Assembly (NCBI RefSeq): GCF_023278565.1
Contig: NC_064675.1
Span: forward strand, 6,758,001 to 6,822,000
DNA: 64,000 nt
Origin: Colletotrichum lupini
Taxonomy: Eukaryota; Ascomycota; Sordariomycetes; Glomerellales; Glomerellaceae
Reading direction: 5' to 3'
In this document: piece by piece, positions 58,361 through 64,000 of the stretch
Layout of the letters: each line of letters opens with the position of its first letter
Position numbering within the stretch: position 1 is the first letter of the stretch
Position numbers and translations under genes: made by a program
Notes under the pieces: model-generated
The model's input: only the letters and a program-made list of their open reading frames with translations
Database searches by the model: none
What the model was told of the DNA's origin: nothing

Positions 58361-61300
58361 TGTGACGGTTGGTGGTGATTTAAGATTATTCGATAAAGAT
58401 TGTATATAGTTGAATTAGAGTTGGTGGAGCCTGTCCGAGGGCGAGTAATGACCGTTTGCTGCAGTTGACGATGTTGTCCTATTGTCCGAATCCAGATCCA
58501 GTGTAGAGGCAAGGAATAACTTGAGAAAAGGCCGGGCGGGCATCTGGTCTTATAAGTCTAAACGGCGAGACGCACACTATCTAAGCCGGCCTCAACTTCA
58601 CGAAGCAAAATCATGAGATGAGGCCGCCCCCCTGGGGGCTGTCCAACAGGAAGTACGAAGGCGGGCCAGCAATGGAGGTTGAAACTTCCGGATGATAGAC
58701 TTTCTAGAGTGTTTTGGGGCGGTCGCCGAGTCGCTGTGCTGCTTGTTTCGAACCTTGATAACGTTGGGACGAAGAAAGGATTTCCCTGATTGTCCATCTG
58801 CACAGACGATGCATTGAGGTGCAGGGTATCAGAGTAGCCACACAGCCCACGAATCACGTCTTCGGGTTCTCCCTGTCGGCAGCTCATCCCTTCCCCCTTC
58901 CCCTGGCCGCGACTCAGTAGGGCAGAGAAGGGAGTCCGAACATGTTGAGGGGCCACGGTTTGCTTGAACAGAGCCGCCGACGGCACCCTACCAGACGTCA
59001 CAACCTCACGTCTCGGACCTCGAACTCTCTTTGGAAATGGTGGCCATCCTTTCCCGCCTCGCCTGGTCTTTTGATCCCTTTTTCTACCGTCTTCTTGGGG
59101 CATCTTTGGCCACATGGTTACTCGTGCCGGCTTGCAACATGGCTACATCCATGACTCGTCTGATGGACGTTTCTTCTGCCCAAAAATCTCCTTACTCAAA
59201 ACAGCCATGCTCCCGAGAAGCTTAAAGGACTTGTCCGCAGCTACAACAGGCTAAGCTTTGGGTTAGTCATCTCCCGTCATTAAGAAATGTTACACACAAA
59301 TGGACGTCCAAATGGTGGCACCATCCTGTCCAAAAAGGAACGGATGGCAGTTCAGACACCCGTCCTCAAGAACTGCAGGTCGGCGGTCTAATTCGTTTCG
59401 TGCAGCGCTCCCTGTCTCTTTCGCACTCGAAAAGATAAGACAATGGGGTTCGCATCCTGGTTTACTTGGTCCAGCTTCTACAGCACACGGACAACTGAAA
59501 AAGGCCAGCCATTGTCACAGGCCGTGTTAGTGCCAAGTATAGTCCCCTCGTTCAGTTGCCTAACATGTGTGCTCGGAGCGACTTGTGAAGCACTCTAGCG
59601 GGCCTTGGAATTCGGTTGTTGCCCCCTCCGATTCGCGCCCACCTCGCAACTTCTCCTCGGCCTCCCACACGGGACGCATGGGAAATCGTTTCCTCGGATT
59701 TCAGCAAACCTTCGCGTGGCTTATCCCATTCATTTGGCTCCCGTTCAAGATGCCCCTACGCCGTCGGGTTTGCTGGATGAAGCCTGTTCTCTGGATCTTC
59801 TGCGCGCCATCATGGGCTCTTGTGAGGTTCGCTCCTGTTTCCAGGGACGCTACTTAACATACATTCCGCGCTATGATTGAGCAGAATATCTTCAATTCGG
59901 GGATTGTCCGATCAGGATATACGCTCTGCTTGGTGCATCATGTTCCATCACGCCATCTTGACACGGGCATCGCTTAGATATGTCAAGTATTCCTTAAAAG
60001 AGTGAATATTATGTTCCTTCGCACGCCAATGAAACCATGATGTCTTCAAGTGCCCAGCATTTGCGTGCCCAGCATGATGCGCGAACAGTTTTCTCGGCGC
60101 ATCTTGGCAACAGGCCGATCCCGATTGCCAAGCTAGTTGCAAGCGGTCGAACCAGAGACACGGGTACGAAACAGCATGACAGAAAGACGCGACAAGTGTA
60201 AGCGCGCGTGATTCTAGAGGTGGCATTCGCGCTACGTTATAGCCCATCATAAGTGATGCCTGACTCGGCCGGGCTGTGCTGACGTGAAAGCGCTGGCGGA
60301 ACCATTGCAACCGATGGCACAGCAGAACACCTAAGTGAGCACACCTCGACCGGATTGAGGCCTGTGAGACGAAAGCACTGTTCACAGTCAGGGCGGGTAA
60401 ACAATGCTAAGACGGAAGCCCAAACAAATTGTGAGTGATATCCAGGTTTGCCAAACTCTACGAGACTGGCCACCCGCTGGATGAATGAAAGTGACAAGCG
60501 AGGAAAACGAGGCGACGGGCTCCGACAATAAGCTCAAGCTTGTGGGGATTCCGCACCCGATGACGGCTATGCAGAGGAATCAGGAGGGAGGGTAGCAACA
60601 GGCCACTTTCCCAGCCCTTTCGTCTGAAGATTGCATAAAGGGAAAGGTTGTCTTCAAGAGTGGTGTCTCGAGTGTGAAGTATCCAGTTGCCTGAGGTCTC
60701 GCCAGCCAGCGGGGGCTTTGTCAAATGCGACTCGACAGGGCAGCCTGAATGAGGTGTCCTGAACGTGCAGCTAGGGGCAAACCTAAAGGCCCTGTTGTAG
60801 AGCATTCCCCCTGAGTTAGCGTAGGGGATCTGGGAGATAAACCTCTTGACGCTAGGATTGCTCAGCATCACGAAGGGAAGAGTTCAGTCTGTCAGAGGTC
60901 GATTGAACTAGTCGTGTCCTAGATCCATCTTCATTTCTCTCTTCATATCTTACAGCAACGGTGCGACCACACGCCTGGGATTCAACCAACTAATGAGAAC
61001 AGCCCACATTCCGAACAAGTAAGTTGACAGACTTTCCGATATTTCGGATGGAAAATGCGTTCGAAATCAGCCGCAAGATAAGATCAACAACGGCTAAAAG
61101 GTCGTCAAAAAGTCCGCCGACAATAAAGCGAAGAGGAAAGATGTTCCGGATGTAAGCCAATCGCTACCAGTCTCAGGTCCCTTTCGGATCCGCGACTGTG
61201 CATCTGCGGTGCGGGGAGCGGGGAGCTCGGAGTTCGGGTATCTCAGGCACAAATCCATGTGGGACAGGGATCTCATCGTTTGATCGGAGCCAGTTAGTCT

Positions 61301-62500
61301 GCGTTGGTGCGTGCTGTGGACGTGTGCCTGGCGAAGGTCCGGCCTGTCCCGCGCGTCGCCCATTCGATGCTGAAGTAAGATAGACGGGTAGTCCTGATTT
61401 CAATGCCGGTTGAGTAGACGTTTCTGTCAAAGTCAATTTCGACTGCGAGGTGCGTCGACCACAGCCTGGCAAGTCAAGCGAACCCTGAGAGTCCCAAGCC
61501 TATGGTTGGAAAGCTCCTGATTGATGAGTTGATGAGGACCGGACACCTTGGCATTCCATCGTTGCGATTAACGGCCGAATCACTGTGCGGCTCATTCAAG
61601 TGTGGAACAACCAATGTCTTTTTTCCACATGATCGCCCACTCATGACATTTACCATACACCTCGTAACGAAAGTGATGCCGGATAAAGCTATCTAGCATA
61701 GCAGCATGATGAGATGATAATTCACGCGACACGTGAGGACTGCACAAGATTGAAGAACGTCTTCCTTGGAAGCATTCAACAGACAGAGGGTTTGAATAGC
61801 GTATTCATAAGCAGCGAAGACTCTCGGATTAGGCAGATAATTGCGTACGGTTTGTTGAATTCAGGCCCTGGTATCCAATTGTGTGCTGAATGCCGGCAGT
61901 GAGTAGATGTGAGTATTCAGCACGGGTGAAAGTACACGTTTAGCAGCCTCTTTGACTTATTTTCTGCAATTACAGTGAGGTCGAGAGCAAGTTGAGAGAT
62001 AGTATTTAGCATTGAAGTAAGCGGAAGGCATATATGTCGTTGAAAATGACATGATTCCTTGAGATCAGGGACCCTCAAGGGAGCACAAATATGTAGTACT
62101 TATGTACTTGTGCAAGTACAGACGTCGTCTCGTGGCAACTAGAATAGTACGGGCGCAAGGGGGCAGCGTCAATTACGACGCCGCTAAAGAGAGACCTAGG
62201 GGCGTATGTATCTTCAGCAACCGATGGGATGCTTTGAGCCGTTGACTATGGCTATATGTTTGTGCGGAAGGTGCTTAATCTGGCATATCAAACCTTAGTT
62301 GACAATCTTGCGTTACACTATGATACGTATGAGCTTAGGCGACTGATCTACTACGGCGAGTCGATGTGATTCATCCTACTCATGTGTTTCACGTGGATAA
62401 TTCCCTATAACGTGGATTTCGTTCCGATCAACTCGCCATCGGGGTTCTACTCATCACCTATCGCATACCGCTTCAACCTATTAAAGACCTAAAGTTGCAC
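58361..62500. other. Gene-poor region
   Basis: About 4.1 kb with no convincing coding sequence on either strand. The first few hundred bases contain the secreted-protein promoter. Composition is ordinary (not AT-rich), frames are short, and I saw no long direct or inverted repeats. Ancient, fully eroded genes or transposons cannot be excluded. Confidence 0.4.
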
Positions 62501-62519
62501 TTCGAGCTACTTGTAGTGC

Positions 62520-62522
<3 letters not shown>

Positions 62523-62556
<34 letters not shown>
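62523..62556. repeat. (TG)17 microsatellite
   Basis: Seventeen uninterrupted TG units, likely to vary between strains. Confidence 0.95.
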
Positions 62557-62557
<1 letters not shown>

Positions 62558-62651
62558 CACTTCAATACTCGCTCGGGCATTAGGCCCCTAGCGACCGCCT
62601 GCGAGGCTTCATTACTGATGAATCATCATCGGATCGTAACAACAAGTACCT

Positions 62652-62768
62652 GGGCCGTATAGTCGAGGAGTCAATCGGGCTGCAGAGGCCCTGATTAGGC
62701 AGTGAAGTCTCCTCTTTATTTCGGGATTCAAGTTCGATTCCTCGATCGGTCGTCTCATCGTTGTTTTT
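62652..62768 (+). ncRNA. tRNA-like sequence (tRNA relic or SINE head)
   Basis: A perfect A-box TAGTCGAGGAG (62660-62670), a B-box AGTTCGATTCC (62731-62741) and a T run (62764-62768) line up as an internal Pol III promoter. GGCCG at the 5' side can pair partly with CGGTC at the 3' side. The T stem is poor and no clean anticodon loop could be drawn, so it is a degraded or unusual tRNA; anticodon not assigned. Confidence 0.4.
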
Positions 62769-63292
62769 GCATTTTCTGCGTTATGCTTTGGTCGTTTTTC
62801 CTCACGCAATCACCTACAGTCGTCCTTGTGTACAAAGGAATGCCAAGTATACCTAGTCTCAACGCCAAACCATCTCAAACTCGTTTCGTTGGTACACACG
62901 TCGGAAGGGTAGCATTCGGTCAGGTGGTAAAGCAAATTTTCTCGATGAACAGGATACGCGTAAGGAAGTCAAGAACTCAAAGACTAGAGCTGGACAAGAG
63001 CAGAATCCATCGGCCAACGATCTCGCCGTATCATACCCTAAACCCCAAGCTGTCTCTCAGAACTACGATTATAGGCTCGGAAGTCAAGACAACAAGCTGA
63101 AGGGGAGGGAGAAGCTGAGGCTACTTGGTCACATTGCCATAGCAAAGCGCAATAATCCTTTCATCATCATGACTCATGTAGCATTTCAAAAGCTGACTTC
63201 CCTCTACGGATACATATCCAGCCGCGGAGTAATCAAGCCATACCCTATCCATCTCGACAAGCGGGACTCCTATCCCATCGCATCGAAGAAAT
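62769..63292. other. Intergenic 3' flank of the transporter
   Basis: About 520 bp with no supported gene; the 132-codon frame at 62702-63100 overlaps the tRNA-like sequence and looks spurious. Confidence 0.35.
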
Positions 63293-64000
63293 CTAGGTCC
63301 TCCACCGGAAAGCAGGGTGCTTCCAATCCAGATCCCGAACCTCCTGCTCAGTGTACCCAGCAAGCTCCTCCTCGATGCTACGATCGTCGCGGCGCTTGTT
63401 ATCCCACTTCATCCAGAACCACGCCGAGGTAGCCACGATCAAAATCATGCTCGCCGCGCCGAGGTTAAGACCGTTGCCAATGTGGAAGTCGGGCGCGTCC
63501 CAGGAAAGGTAGGACCATGTTGAGACGAGACCGCCGACGTTGCCGAACATGACCTGCATTTCTCAGTGTTAGCTTCCGGTATCTTCATGATGACTGGTAG
63601 AATGGGATGAAGAAGGAAAAAGCTGTAAACTTACGTTGAGACCGATGGCGCTGCTTCGCGCTGTATCACTGACCACGTTGGCGCTGATGTGGGCGTTGGA
63701 CATGGGACCCATAACCATGGCCGAGCTGGCAATGAGGAACGTCGCCCCGTAGCGTACGCGGGCCACTTTGGACGCGAGGAACATGATGTATCCCGCCATG
63801 ACCATCGGCGCGCTCATGGCGATGAGAACTTGTCTTCTATCAAGGTACCAACTCAAACCCGGGAACGCAACCGTGAAGAACGCGCCAACAACGTAGGGCG
63901 GCACGCTGTACAGCTGCTTCTGGACCGTCGAAAAGGTCGGGTAGATGTTGCTCACAATGGTAGGGAGGAAGAACGCCAGGCCCTGCACGGTGATGTTGTT
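63293..64000 (-). CDS. Major facilitator superfamily transporter, C-terminal part (5' end outside window)
   Basis: Two exons are visible on the - strand: 64000-63635 (incomplete) and 63553-63293, with phase-0 junction ISANVVSDTARSSAIGLN / VMFGNVGGLVSTWSYLSWD. It contains the last six or so membrane helices (AFFLPTIVSNIYPTFSTVQK, YVVGAFFTVAFPGLSWYLDR, VLIAMSAPMVMAGYIMFL, GATFLIASSAMVMGP, LGAASMILIVATSAWFWMKW) and the hydrophilic tail ending DLDWKHPAFRWRT. The C-terminal tail pattern (RDDRSIEEEL, then D-W-KHP-FR-R) is typical of the fungal allantoate-permease-like anion:cation symporter family. Substrate unknown. Confidence 0.85.

Noticed and set aside
60458..60871. 137-codon - strand frame in the gene-poor region
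   Set aside because: Composition and lack of motifs fit a chance frame.

Overview
This window is nuclear DNA of a filamentous ascomycete, most likely a Sordariomycete. The evidence is: genes with several short (about 50-70 nt) GT-AG introns; fungal families (Zn2Cys6 regulators, a CFEM receptor, a Pth11/rhodopsin-like receptor, small secreted proteins); and long AT-rich blocks from which CpA/TpG have been stripped in favour of TpA, the signature of repeat-induced point mutation (RIP). The genus cannot be fixed from the sequence.

Layout. 1-3751: 3' part of a RIP-degraded Ty1/copia element (+ strand) ending in an LTR just upstream of an FMN-dependent dehydrogenase (3922-5213). 5740-6093: small cysteine-rich protein. 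6179-6607: non-autonomous hAT element carrying a Pol III tRNA-like cassette. 8091-15541: a small cluster of a Zn2Cys6 regulator, a P450 with an in-frame stop, a metallo-beta-lactamase-fold protein and a decayed unknown gene. 16032-23450 (- strand): a secreted-protein gene cut in two by a 6.5 kb RIP-degraded LINE. 25097-26065: UIM-motif protein. 27686-37539 (- strand): a CFEM Pth11-like receptor whose seven exons still join in frame although one intron holds an 8,247-bp copia element with 511-bp LTRs. 39172-39985: Fot1/pogo-like MITE. 40549-40908: small secreted protein. 42441-43154: NmrA-like pseudogene. 44011-58360: a normal gene-rich stretch (C2H2 protein, TPR-SET protein, alkaline phosphatase, Zn2Cys6 regulator, rhodopsin-domain receptor, secreted protein). 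58361-63292: gene-poor. 63293-64000: 3' end of an MFS transporter running off the window.

The theme is a transposon-rich accessory compartment next to a conserved gene block. Two retrotransposons landed at 5' splice sites of host genes, in the sense direction, with different outcomes: the LINE destroyed its host exon-intron junction, while the copia element sits inside an intron and leaves donor, acceptor and frame intact. Target-site duplications give base-exact ends for the LINE, the internal copia element and both MITEs. LTR comparison shows RIP stopping about 65-75 bp short of the outer ends. Three genes (P450, the 14.8-15.5 kb gene, NmrA-like) carry in-frame stops. No new defence or biosynthetic system is apparent; the most notable items are the giant transposon-filled intron, the splice-site insertions and the tRNA-like cassette in a hAT MITE.
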